DNA from: Blastocatellia bacterium UBA7656
GTDB lineage: Bacteria > Acidobacteriota > Blastocatellia > UBA7656
DNA: 37,113 nt
Direction of reading: 5' to 3'
Assembly: GCA_002483445.1 (NCBI GenBank)
Contig: DLHY01000106.1
Location: 796 to 37,908 of the forward strand
The first letter of the stretch is position 1; every line of letters begins with the position of its first letter. Of this stretch, positions 8,416 to 17,300 are shown piece by piece. Both the position numbers and the translations under genes were made by a program. A model generated the notes under the pieces. The model saw only the letters and a program-made list of their open reading frames with translations, ran no database searches and had not been told where the DNA came from.

Positions 8416-9702
8416 TCAAGGCTTGGCGCGACGTCTGGTGGTTGCTGGCTTTTCGGCTTCTATCTTGTAAGCGTTTTTGACGGCTTCCAGAGCCTCTTTC
8501 ACGTTCGGCACGCGCTTGTCTTCAGGTTTCGCCTTGGCGACGAATTCGCCCAGCTTGTTGGCTCCTTCCTGAATAACCTTCAGATCAGTCGAAGCGATGA
8601 GCGTCAGCCCCAGCCCGTAGAGCGCATCGGCGTTGGCCGCGTCAGCCGTCAGCACCGCGTTGTAAGCCGCAATCGCTTCATCCGTCCGTCCGGCGTTGCG
8701 ATACATATCGGCCTTGAGGACTCCCCACTTGCTCTTGTTCGAGGCGTCCAACTCTTCGGCTTTGGTGAAAGCGGCAACAGCAGCATCCACCTTGTCGGCT
8801 GCCCCGAAGAACTCGACCAGGAGAGATGCGTTCTTGGCATAGATGTTGTAGTAAGTGATGGTGTCGTTGCTGACGTTGGCGCTCGAAGAATTGGCCGCAA
8901 TTTCAATCGCGCGGAGAGCGGCCTCCATGGCTTTTTCGAAGTGAGGCTTGGATGCCTCCTTCTGTTTGTTGTTGAACATCAGCACGCCTATCTGGTAGCG
9001 AGTTTCGGCGAGGTTTGCGTTAGCCTTGTAGGCCAGTTCGACGAAATCCTTGTGGCGGCCCGGATCGATTCGGGAAGCCTGTTCGAATTCGCTCTGCGCG
9101 CCCTGATACTTTGTGATCTGTTCGTCGAAAATCTTCAAGGCATTGGCTTCCGTCAACGCGACGACACCCTGATTGTAATGAGTGCGAGCCTGATCGAAGT
9201 TGGACTGAAGCTCTTCCATCTCTTTCTTGTGCGCCGCCTGTTCTTTCTGAGCTGCTTCGACCCTTGCCTTGTCTGCCGCCGATATTTGAGGTTGAGCCGG
9301 AGCGCCTCCCCCTGCGATCTGAGCCTTCAACTGATCTAGTGTAAGGCGAGTGCCGTCTCCGGGGTTGGCGACTATGTCGATCTTTTCAACCTGTGTGAGG
9401 CGGATATTGTTGACCCATGTGGGTTCTATGCCGGGAGCGGAAGCGACGACGAGATACCTTCCGACGAGCGGCATTCCGAGGCGGATGAAATGGCCCGATT
9501 TGTCTGTCTTGACATCCCACTGACCCTTTATGTCTGTGCGAAAGATATCGACTATCGCATCAGGCACAGGCCTAAGCGAGCCATCCGCGTTTTTGACTTT
9601 GACAGTTCCTTCGATAGGCCCGGTCTGCGCCAGCGCCGCGGCTGATAGAAGCAACGCGCAAGCGCCGAGGCCCGCGATTCTCTTCATGATTGTGCTGAAC
9701 AT
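8416..9702 (-). CDS. Secreted protein with carboxypeptidase-regulatory-like domain and TPR repeats
   Basis: A 428-aa exported protein. The ATG at 9702 has a clear GGAGGG Shine-Dalgarno 6 bases upstream and starts a signal peptide (KRIAGLGACALLLSAAALAQ, cleavage after ALA). An upstream open stretch to 9822 has no RBS and is not used. Residues about 25-110 form a carboxypeptidase-regulatory-like (transthyretin-like) beta domain (IEGTVKVKNADG...GRYLVVASAPG). An Ala/Gln-rich helical segment with coiled-coil character (about 125-170) follows. TPR-type helix pairs fill the rest, such as AVAAFTKAEELDASN and AIAAYNAVLTADAANADALY. It probably scaffolds protein contacts in the periplasm. The tail is basic (TTRRRAKP). 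Its terminator and promoter are both visible, so it is likely a single-gene unit. Confidence 0.85.
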   Translation of the reverse strand: MFSTIMKRIAGLGACALLLSAAALAQTGPIEGTVKVKNADGSLRPVPDAIVDIFRTDIKGQWDVKTDKSGHFIRLGMPLVGRYLVVASAPGIEPTWVNNIRLTQVEKIDIVANPGDGTRLTLDQLKAQIAGGGAPAQPQISAADKARVEAAQKEQAAHKKEMEELQSNFDQARTHYNQGVVALTEANALKIFDEQITKYQGAQSEFEQASRIDPGRHKDFVELAYKANANLAETRYQIGVLMFNNKQKEASKPHFEKAMEAALRAIEIAANSSSANVSNDTITYYNIYAKNASLLVEFFGAADKVDAAVAAFTKAEELDASNKSKWGVLKADMYRNAGRTDEAIAAYNAVLTADAANADALYGLGLTLIASTDLKVIQEGANKLGEFVAKAKPEDKRVPNVKEALEAVKNAYKIEAEKPATTRRRAKP

Positions 9703-9832
9703 CGAAAACCCTCCGTAATGTGGTGGCAAGCTTTCCATCTTTAATATCTTTCCCGGATGAGATGCCAGCCGTTGCGATTCCGGTTGGCATAGCGACCGCC
9801 CACGTATGTGGCGACGAGCCACGCGGAATTTC

Positions 9833-9861
9833 AGTTTATATCAGCCCTATTTATGAGTCAA
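9833..9861 (-). promoter_or_regulatory. Candidate promoter for the TPR gene
   Basis: On the minus strand TTGACT (9861-9856) is followed by TAAACT (9838-9833) at 17 bp, overlapping TATAAA at 15 bp. Transcription would begin near 9827, giving a leader of about 125 nt. The leader contains a stem with one mismatch (TGCCAGCCG...CGGTTGGCA, about 9763-9789). Confidence 0.55.
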
Positions 9862-9915
9862 CGCGCGAGCCTTCGTCTGCATTTCGGATTTCAGAAAAAT
9901 TTAACCCCATACGAT

Positions 9916-9944
9916 TTGCCAGAATCGCACTGCTCGGATAAAAT
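9916..9944 (+). promoter_or_regulatory. Candidate sigma70-type promoter for the secreted nuclease
   Basis: TTGCCA (9916-9921) and TAAAAT (9939-9944) are separated by exactly 17 bp, with 5 of 6 consensus matches in each box. The predicted start near 9951 gives a leader of about 150 nt to the ATG at 10100. Confidence 0.65.
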
Positions 9945-10099
9945 GCAGCCCTTCTCACAACCGTGTTCATTCATCAGGCGCAGTTTCGGTCCATATCAAT
10001 GACAAGGATCCGGCAGTCGCTCCCCCGAGCCGTGTGCCTGATGGTTGCGCATGATCGAGCTATGGCAGCCGAAAATTTTTCGATGAGCAGGAGAATAAT

Positions 10100-13000
10100 A
10101 TGCGCACACTGAAACAAGGAATGAAGCGATTTCACCCTGTATTCCTGATAATCGTTCTTCTGGTCAGCCCTCTGGCCCTCTGGATGCTCAGAGAAAAAGC
10201 AAGGGCTGACAATACCGCTCAAAGTTTGCCGTTCAGCCAGAACTGGACCAACACAGGTCTGATCACTGTCAATGACAACTGGTCAGGGGTGCCGGGCATC
10301 GAGGGCTTTTTTCTCAGAAATGACGGAGTCTCGACCACCGGAGTAGACCCGCAAACCATTCTTGGCGACACCTTCGGGGCTGGGACGACCACTGTCGAAT
10401 TGGACGTGATCGCCAATCAAACCAATCCCAACACTCTTACCAATGGCGGAGTCGCTGAATTTCATATAACTGATCCGGTCGTCGCTCTTAATGGATCGGG
10501 TACGGCGGACGCGCCTTACGTGCTCGTCTATCTCAACACCACGGGCAAGACCAATATCACAGTCTCGTACAATCTCCGCGATATTGACGGCTCGGCTGAT
10601 AACGCAGTTCAACCGGTCGCGCTGCATTTCCGCGTAGGCTCTTCCGGCAATTTCACAAACATTCCTGCCGCTTTCGTCGCCGACGCGACCACCGGCCCAA
10701 GTCTGGCGACTCTCGTCACGCCCGTAAGCGTCATGCTTCCTGCGGCGGCTGAAAATCAACCTCTCGTTCAACTGCGCATAATGACGACCAACGCCGTGGG
10801 CAATGATGAATGGGTCGGCATCGATGATATATCGATAGCCTCTGCGGGCGCAGGCCAGCCTGTAGTCCCCACCTGCCCCGCGTCGCTTTCAACGACAAGC
10901 GGCACTCCCACATCAGCAGGCGTGAGCGCGACCGACGCCGACGGCACAGTGACGAGTGCGATGATACAAAGCATCACGCCTTCTGGTCCCGGAACCATCA
11001 CACTGAGCGGTTTCACTCCCGCTGCGGGCGTGGGAGGCACGGCTACGGCTACGCTCGATGTCGGAGTCGCTACTCCTCCCGGAAATTACAACGTCACTAT
11101 TCGATGGTCTAATAATGACATGCCTCCGCAGACCGCCGATTGCACAGTTGCGGTCATGGTCGCCTCGCCACCTGTCCAGATTCACACTATTCAAGGCAAC
11201 GGCAACACGTCGCCTCTCGTCAGTACGATGGTGACGACGACGGGCATCGTGACCGGGGTGAAGAGCAACGGCTTCTTCATTCAGGAGCCGGACGCGATGG
11301 TCGACGCCGATCCGGCGACATCGGAAGGCATCTTCGTATTTACTTCTTCCGCGCCGCCTGCCGCCGCCGCTGTGGGCAATCTGGTTCAGGTGTCGGGCGT
11401 GGTGGTGGAATTCATTCCTTCATCTGATCCCTTCAGCCCGCCGCTTACGGAAATTTCCGGCAGCCCATCTGTGAGCGTTCTCTCGATGGGAAATCCGCTT
11501 CCTGCTGCGGTGTCCCTGAATGCGACTTTCCCCGATCCTGCCGGAACTATCGATCAGCTTGAGAGGCTCGAAGGTATGCGCGTGATCGCCGCGTCGCTCA
11601 CAGTCGTTCACCCCACCGATGGGGGAGTCAATGAGGCGAACGCAACATCGACTTCGAATGGCGTTTTCTACGGAGTCATCACAGGCGTCGCCCGCCCGTT
11701 CCGCGAGGCGGGCATTCAGGCCAACGATCCGCCGCCTGCGGGAAGCGGCGTGACCATACCTCCTGTTCCCCGCTTCGACACAAACCCCGAACGCATCCGA
11801 GTCGATAGCGACGGATTGACAGGCGGGACGATTCTCGATGTTGCAACAGGCGCAGTCGTGACCAATCTCGTCGGGCCGCTTGATTACGCATTCCGCACCT
11901 ATTCGATTCTGCCCGATCCGGGAAGTTCGCCCGGTGTGAGTGGAGGCATGATGGCGACAGCTTGCCCCATCCCCACCGCGAATGAATTCACAGTTGCCTC
12001 TTTCAACATGGAGCGGTTCTTCGATACGACGAACGACGCGGGCGTCGACGATGTGGCGTTGACTATGACCGCCTTCAACAATCGATTGAACAAAGCCTCG
12101 CTCGCCATCAGAAACTTCATGCGCGCGCCCGATGTGATTGGCGTCGAGGAAGTCGAAAACCTCACTACGCTTCAGGCCATCGCCACGAAGATCAACAATG
12201 ATGCAGTGGCAGCGAGTCAGCCCAATCCGATGTATCAGGCTTTCCTTGTCGAAGGCAACGACGTTGGAGGAATCGACGTGGGCTTTCTGGTTAAAACCGC
12301 TCGCGTGACGGTCGTCGATGTGACGCAGATCGGCCTCAACGAGACTTACATCAACCCGAACAACGGTATGCCTGAAATTCTCAACGACCGGCCCTCGCTC
12401 GTGCTGCGGGCCAGCATCGACGGGTTCGCCTTCACAGTCATAGTCAATCACCTGCGCTCGCTCAACGGGGTTGACGATGCGGCGGATGGAAACCGCGTTC
12501 GCACGAAGCGGCGGGCGCAGGCCGAGTTCCTTGCCAACTTCATTCAGTCACGACAGATCGCCGATCCGACCGAGCGCATAATCTCGGTCGGCGATTACAA
12601 CGCTTTCCAGTTCAACGACGGATATGGCGATTCGATAGGCACGATCAAGGGGACGCCCACGCCTATGGGTGAAGTCGTCCTTGCAAGCGGGGATTTGGTC
12701 AATCCCGATCTCACAGACCTCATCGCTATGGCGGCTTCTGCCGAGCGATACTCGTTCATCTTCGACGGCAACGCTCAGGCGCTCGATCATGAGTTGATCA
12801 CGAGCAACCTGCTCGCGCGATTCAGTCAGATATGCTACACGCGCTGCAATGCGGATTTCCCCGAAGTTTTCCGCAACGACCCGAACCGACCGGAGCGACT
12901 GTCGGATCACGATATGCCAATCGCTTACTTCACTCTTCCGTGCGAGATAACCTGCCCGTCGAATATCATCGTTCCCAATGACACGGCTCAATGCGGCGCG

Positions 13001-14215
13001 ATAGTGGACTACTCAATCATGAGTGCCAACTGTGCGGGAGTCACCTGTGCGCCTCCGTCTGGTTCATTCTTCCCCGTAGGCACGACGACCGTTACCTGCT
13101 CGGAGAGCGCGCCTATGAGCGCGAGCGCCGAAGTGCAGGCCAGTGTCGCGGTTGCCGGTTCCTCATGCATTTTCACCGTCACGGTCAATGACACGCAGAA
13201 TCCTGCCGCCATCTGTCCGGCAAATATCAGCGAGACGACGATGGGAACCTCTGCGGTGGTGAATTTCACTGCGACCGTTATGGATAACTGCCCCGGCGCG
13301 ACGGTGAGTTGCGACCCGGCGTCAGGGTCGAGTTTCCCTCTTGGAATCACGACCGTGACCTGCACGGCGATGGACGCAGCGGGCAATCAGGCGAGTTGCA
13401 GTTTCACCGTAGCTGTCGCTCAGGATTGCGCGATCACCTGTCCGACTAACATCGCAGTGAACAACGCTCCGGGCCAGTGCGCCGCGACGGTGACGTTCTC
13501 GCCGATGACCGCAGGCTCCTGCGGCACTGTCTCCTGCTCGCCCGCGTCAGGGTCGTCCTTCCCCGTAGGCACGACCACCGTCACCTGCTCGACGACCACA
13601 GGGCCGAGTTGTTCATTCACAGTTACGGTCAATGACACTGAAGCGCCGCAGATTTCCTGCGCGCCGTTGACCGTCGTCGGCGTGACTCCAACTCCGGGCG
13701 GCAGTTGCGCTGTTGTCAACTACGCATTGCCTTCGGCTACCGACAATTGCTCAGGCGTGACGGTCGCCTGCACGCCGCCTCCCGGTTCGTGTTTCCCTCT
13801 AGGCACGACGACGATCAACTGCACGGCTACGGACGCTTCGGGAAATATGTCCAGCACTGCGGTCAGTTGTCCGAGCGGAGGGTCGGGCATCAGCGTCGTG
13901 GTGTTCGATATTTGCCTTCAGGATGATTCGAATGTGGGAAGGGTGCTGCTCTTCAATTCACAGACCGGGGATTATGTCTTCTGCTGCGGCGGCGTTCAGT
14001 TTTCCGGCAAAGGAGTGATCACGAGGAAGGGCAACACGATTTCTCTGAATCATTCTTCGGGTACGCCTTCGCGCAGATTGACGGCAAGTGTGACGATAGG
14101 AGGAGTCAACAAGGGCGAAGCTACTTTGCAATCTCCTCCGGGTACGACCATCTGCACAATAAGGGATTCGAACATTCTGAATAACTCTTGCGCCTGCGCG
14201 AGCAGTTCGGGTTGA
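10100..14215 (+). CDS. Large secreted ExeM-like nuclease with HYR repeats
   Basis: A 1371-aa exported protein. The ATG at 10100 follows an AGGAG site; a signal peptide covers about residues 1-37. A beta-rich domain (about 40-250) and an Ig-like segment (about 255-355) come first. An OB-fold stretch (about 361-540, starting IHTIQGNGN) follows, as in ExeM/YhcR-type extracellular nucleases. The endonuclease/exonuclease/phosphatase domain spans about 628-942: ASFNMERFFD, GVEEVEN (metal Glu), VNHLRS, VGDYNAF and SDHDMP, the full catalytic set. Four Cys-rich HYR modules (about 945-1290) each end in a PVGTTTVTC-type strand, and about 80 further residues follow. The likely role is degrading extracellular DNA for nutrients or biofilm turnover. 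It converges with the helicase operon, with stops only 86 bp apart. Confidence 0.9.
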   Translation: MRTLKQGMKRFHPVFLIIVLLVSPLALWMLREKARADNTAQSLPFSQNWTNTGLITVNDNWSGVPGIEGFFLRNDGVSTTGVDPQTILGDTFGAGTTTVELDVIANQTNPNTLTNGGVAEFHITDPVVALNGSGTADAPYVLVYLNTTGKTNITVSYNLRDIDGSADNAVQPVALHFRVGSSGNFTNIPAAFVADATTGPSLATLVTPVSVMLPAAAENQPLVQLRIMTTNAVGNDEWVGIDDISIASAGAGQPVVPTCPASLSTTSGTPTSAGVSATDADGTVTSAMIQSITPSGPGTITLSGFTPAAGVGGTATATLDVGVATPPGNYNVTIRWSNNDMPPQTADCTVAVMVASPPVQIHTIQGNGNTSPLVSTMVTTTGIVTGVKSNGFFIQEPDAMVDADPATSEGIFVFTSSAPPAAAAVGNLVQVSGVVVEFIPSSDPFSPPLTEISGSPSVSVLSMGNPLPAAVSLNATFPDPAGTIDQLERLEGMRVIAASLTVVHPTDGGVNEANATSTSNGVFYGVITGVARPFREAGIQANDPPPAGSGVTIPPVPRFDTNPERIRVDSDGLTGGTILDVATGAVVTNLVGPLDYAFRTYSILPDPGSSPGVSGGMMATACPIPTANEFTVASFNMERFFDTTNDAGVDDVALTMTAFNNRLNKASLAIRNFMRAPDVIGVEEVENLTTLQAIATKINNDAVAASQPNPMYQAFLVEGNDVGGIDVGFLVKTARVTVVDVTQIGLNETYINPNNGMPEILNDRPSLVLRASIDGFAFTVIVNHLRSLNGVDDAADGNRVRTKRRAQAEFLANFIQSRQIADPTERIISVGDYNAFQFNDGYGDSIGTIKGTPTPMGEVVLASGDLVNPDLTDLIAMAASAERYSFIFDGNAQALDHELITSNLLARFSQICYTRCNADFPEVFRNDPNRPERLSDHDMPIAYFTLPCEITCPSNIIVPNDTAQCGAIVDYSIMSANCAGVTCAPPSGSFFPVGTTTVTCSESAPMSASAEVQASVAVAGSSCIFTVTVNDTQNPAAICPANISETTMGTSAVVNFTATVMDNCPGATVSCDPASGSSFPLGITTVTCTAMDAAGNQASCSFTVAVAQDCAITCPTNIAVNNAPGQCAATVTFSPMTAGSCGTVSCSPASGSSFPVGTTTVTCSTTTGPSCSFTVTVNDTEAPQISCAPLTVVGVTPTPGGSCAVVNYALPSATDNCSGVTVACTPPPGSCFPLGTTTINCTATDASGNMSSTAVSCPSGGSGISVVVFDICLQDDSNVGRVLLFNSQTGDYVFCCGGVQFSGKGVITRKGNTISLNHSSGTPSRRLTASVTIGGVNKGEATLQSPPGTTICTIRDSNILNNSCACASSSG

Positions 14216-14301
14216 TGGGGAAGAAGTAGACATCAAGGGGTGGGGCGGCAGCATCGGTCGTCGCCTCCTCCCGGTGCTTTAATGATTCCCGCACAGGCTT
14301 T

Positions 14302-17300
14302 TCAGCTTAAAGGGTCTTCGATAAAGATGTCTGTCATACACGCTCGTCCATCAGGCTGAATAAAATCAAGCCCTGCTCCAATAGTTATTCGAGCCAGCGT
14401 GCCATCCGCGCGAGTGAGCAACAGGAACCGGTCATGGGGTACATCAGGCAGGCTATGCTGAATCTGAGCTTTGATAATCAATTCTGGAAAAGCCAGGGCA
14501 AGTCGGGTGAACATTCGTTGTTGTTCGTGAGAGGATTGGAAGTAAGGCGGACGGGAGGGAGAGACCTCCGCAGCCAAAGTCGTTATGGTGACTTCGGGTC
14601 GCAGGTCTGGTTGCGCGAGGATGAGGCTCAAGATAGACCTTAACCGTTGTTCGTGTTTGGCAGAGCGCAGGTATCGATCATTGATATGCACAGACATCAG
14701 AGGGTTTTGAAAAACCTCACTGAAAATCTGCGCATCAGTCACGCGCTCGCCTTCGCTAATGTGTCGTATGCTGAACCTCGATGGCGGTTCCAGTTCGGAT
14801 GATTTTATCTCGCGCCGATTAACTGCACGCAGCCTTGCCGCGACAGCCTGCACAGCACCCTGATTCGTAGTAGTGATCAGCCCGCCTGCGCCTGTGCGCT
14901 CGCTCAAGGTTTTGTCAGCGTCTTCCACGCGGATAACTCGACACTGTAACCCCTGTGGATCTATCACGACGTGCCAGTCTGGAAGAGGCGGATTCTCCAA
15001 GACAGAAAGCTGCAAACCATAATCGCTGACAAGCAGCCGCAAATGGTTTTGCAATCCCAGCATTTCGTGTCGTGTGCGGTCAGCGGGGGGCAGTTCAGCC
15101 AGCAGCAGGGAGACCCGCCGCCCGCGCTTTAGAAGCTCCTGCAATATCTCGATCCAGTTCCCTGTCTCTCCCTGTGGTCGATTGCGGGTGATGCGCGCAG
15201 CAGCGATAAAGATTTCCTGCTCGGCAGACATAAGTTGTCGGATCAACCACTGCGTTTTATCAATAGCCGCAACTCTTGACGCTCCTTCTGCCAGATGAGC
15301 CAGATTTTCAGGGAACGCTTCGGCAATAATTGATTCAAGGAATCTCGCAACAGGCCCTCTTTTCAGTTCTTCCCAGTAGACCTGATTCCCATAGTTGCGC
15401 AGACAATTAAGACAACTCGTGTCTTCCTCGCATTGTGAACACTGAACTATTGTGAGAGCCTGACGCAATACCGCCTCCAGATGGTTGGCGATGCTACGGA
15501 CATGACCGGCTCCGCCCGGAACGTTGTCGAACAGCACAACCTCCTGAGAATAGTTTTCATGAGGAATTTCTGTCGCGCCGATGTTGAAGGGGCGAACTAC
15601 ACCGTCTAGGTCACGCCTCTCTATTTGTAATGCCAGGCTTGCGCCTTCAAGCAGTGCGTAGGTCAATGATCTCCAAAATGAAGTGTCGCTGCCCGGCTCC
15701 AGAGCGTAATTGGCTGTGTCCTCAAAACGGAGGTGCAGGGTGTCGCTCATGAAGGCATGTCCGAGATGATAGCGATTGGTTGTGCCGAAGCATTTTTCAC
15801 CCCAGGGCGTATCGTGATCAGCCTTTTCTCGCTTCCTCTTATTGCGACGCGGAGGATCGACTTTCTTTCCGCAGGTCTCGCACAACAGAAAGCCATCAGG
15901 GTCTCCCCCACTGTTGAGAGCCACCAGTTCACCATCGCGCCGGTAAGCGTAATGTATGATCGGCGGCCCGTCGACGGGTCGCGTTTCCTGACGTTCAATG
16001 CGCGGCCCTTCAGCAAGCAGAAAGAAACGCGAGCGGTTGACTCCGAAATCGATTTGCAAACCTGCCTGCCGCGGATCAGATGTCAGGTCAGTAGTGAATC
16101 CGTCAGGATCAACGTAGCGATATCCATTGCCGGGACTGCTTTCACCGCAAACCTTGCAAGCGCCGCTGATCGGCAATCCGCCTCGTGGCGATCTGTCCAG
16201 ATTGCGGCAGGTTTCGCAGACCCGATATTCATAACTGTTGAGTTCCCGATGAATGACAAGGCCGACGCTTTTCCAGATGTGCTTGTCGGCGACGATCTCA
16301 GCGCCCGGCGCGTACTCGACTATGGCGATTTTCTTGTCGCGTTCGAGGCGCAGCGATTTGTCAGCTTCTTTCCCATCTCCATATTGCCTGCCCGATGGCA
16401 ATCGTAGACTCACCATATCTATAGGAAATGAATAGCTCGGCAGCACGCCCTGGCTGCACAGGAAATCTATCATTCGCTCATCAAGGAGTCGCTGACGCAG
16501 AGCGACAAACCTTTTGCGCATCCGTTCGGCGCTTTGCTGATCGCTTCGATCATTCGTATTGTCGGCTTTTCCCGTGTAGTGATTGCGGAGGCGCTCGTAT
16601 TCGTCAAGCCATAGCAAGAATTCTTCAGCGCAATCCGACAACGCTTTAACAAGGCCATTGATGCAATCTTCGGGCGTATTGGCAGGGACTTCCGGGTTCT
16701 CTTCGAAAAATCGATGGATCAGTTGTTCGATCTCCTGCGAGTATTCATTTCTCCATTGCTCGATGAAATCGATATGACGACCATCGGGCAGGTTTGACGC
16801 GAAGAATGCTCCGATGCGGGACAGATCGCTGCGCCCTTTTCTGGAGAGATAGCGAAGAAAATGACCGAGCAAGGTCGCGTTCAAATGACGCACGGCGATT
16901 ACGCGGTTATCAACAGCGAGATTCGGAACAGCCACCTCGCCCGCTATTATGCTTGGCGGATCGGCGAAATATACACGGTCGTGCGGGCGCGGAGCCGCAT
17001 AAGTGAGAATGAACGCCGTGCCGCCTGCCCTGCGCCCTGCGCGCCCGGCCCTCTGGCGATAGTTGGCGACGCTCGGCGGCACGTTGTTGAGGACGACGGT
17101 TTGCAGTTCGCCCACGTCCACTCCCAATTCAAAAGTTGTCGAACAACTCAGCACATTGATTTCGCCCTTGATGAAACCGTCCTGATATTCCCGCCCAACC
17201 TCAGGCTGAAGCTGGGCCGTGTGCTCCTCGACGTGCATTCCAAGAGGCTGCCGGTCGAAAATGTAGCGGTAATGGTCATCGGCAAATTCGGCTCCTGGTT

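Larger units (their letters stand above)
9703..10099. other. 397-bp divergent regulatory region
   Basis: This region separates the divergent TPR gene and secreted nuclease gene. It holds two back-to-back promoter candidates whose -35 boxes are about 55 bp apart (9833-9861 minus, 9916-9944 plus). No convincing small gene is seen. Confidence 0.6.

Noticed and set aside
8296..9339. 347-codon open frame on the plus strand
   Set aside because: Antisense to the TPR gene, and it would run through that gene's terminator; no RBS or domain.
11420..12451. 343-codon open frame on the minus strand
   Set aside because: Antisense to the catalytic domain of the secreted nuclease; Arg/His-rich composition typical of a shadow frame.
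14216..14301. Terminator between the convergent nuclease and helicase genes
   Set aside because: Only an imperfect GC-rich stem near 14245-14270 was found, with several mismatches and no T tract.
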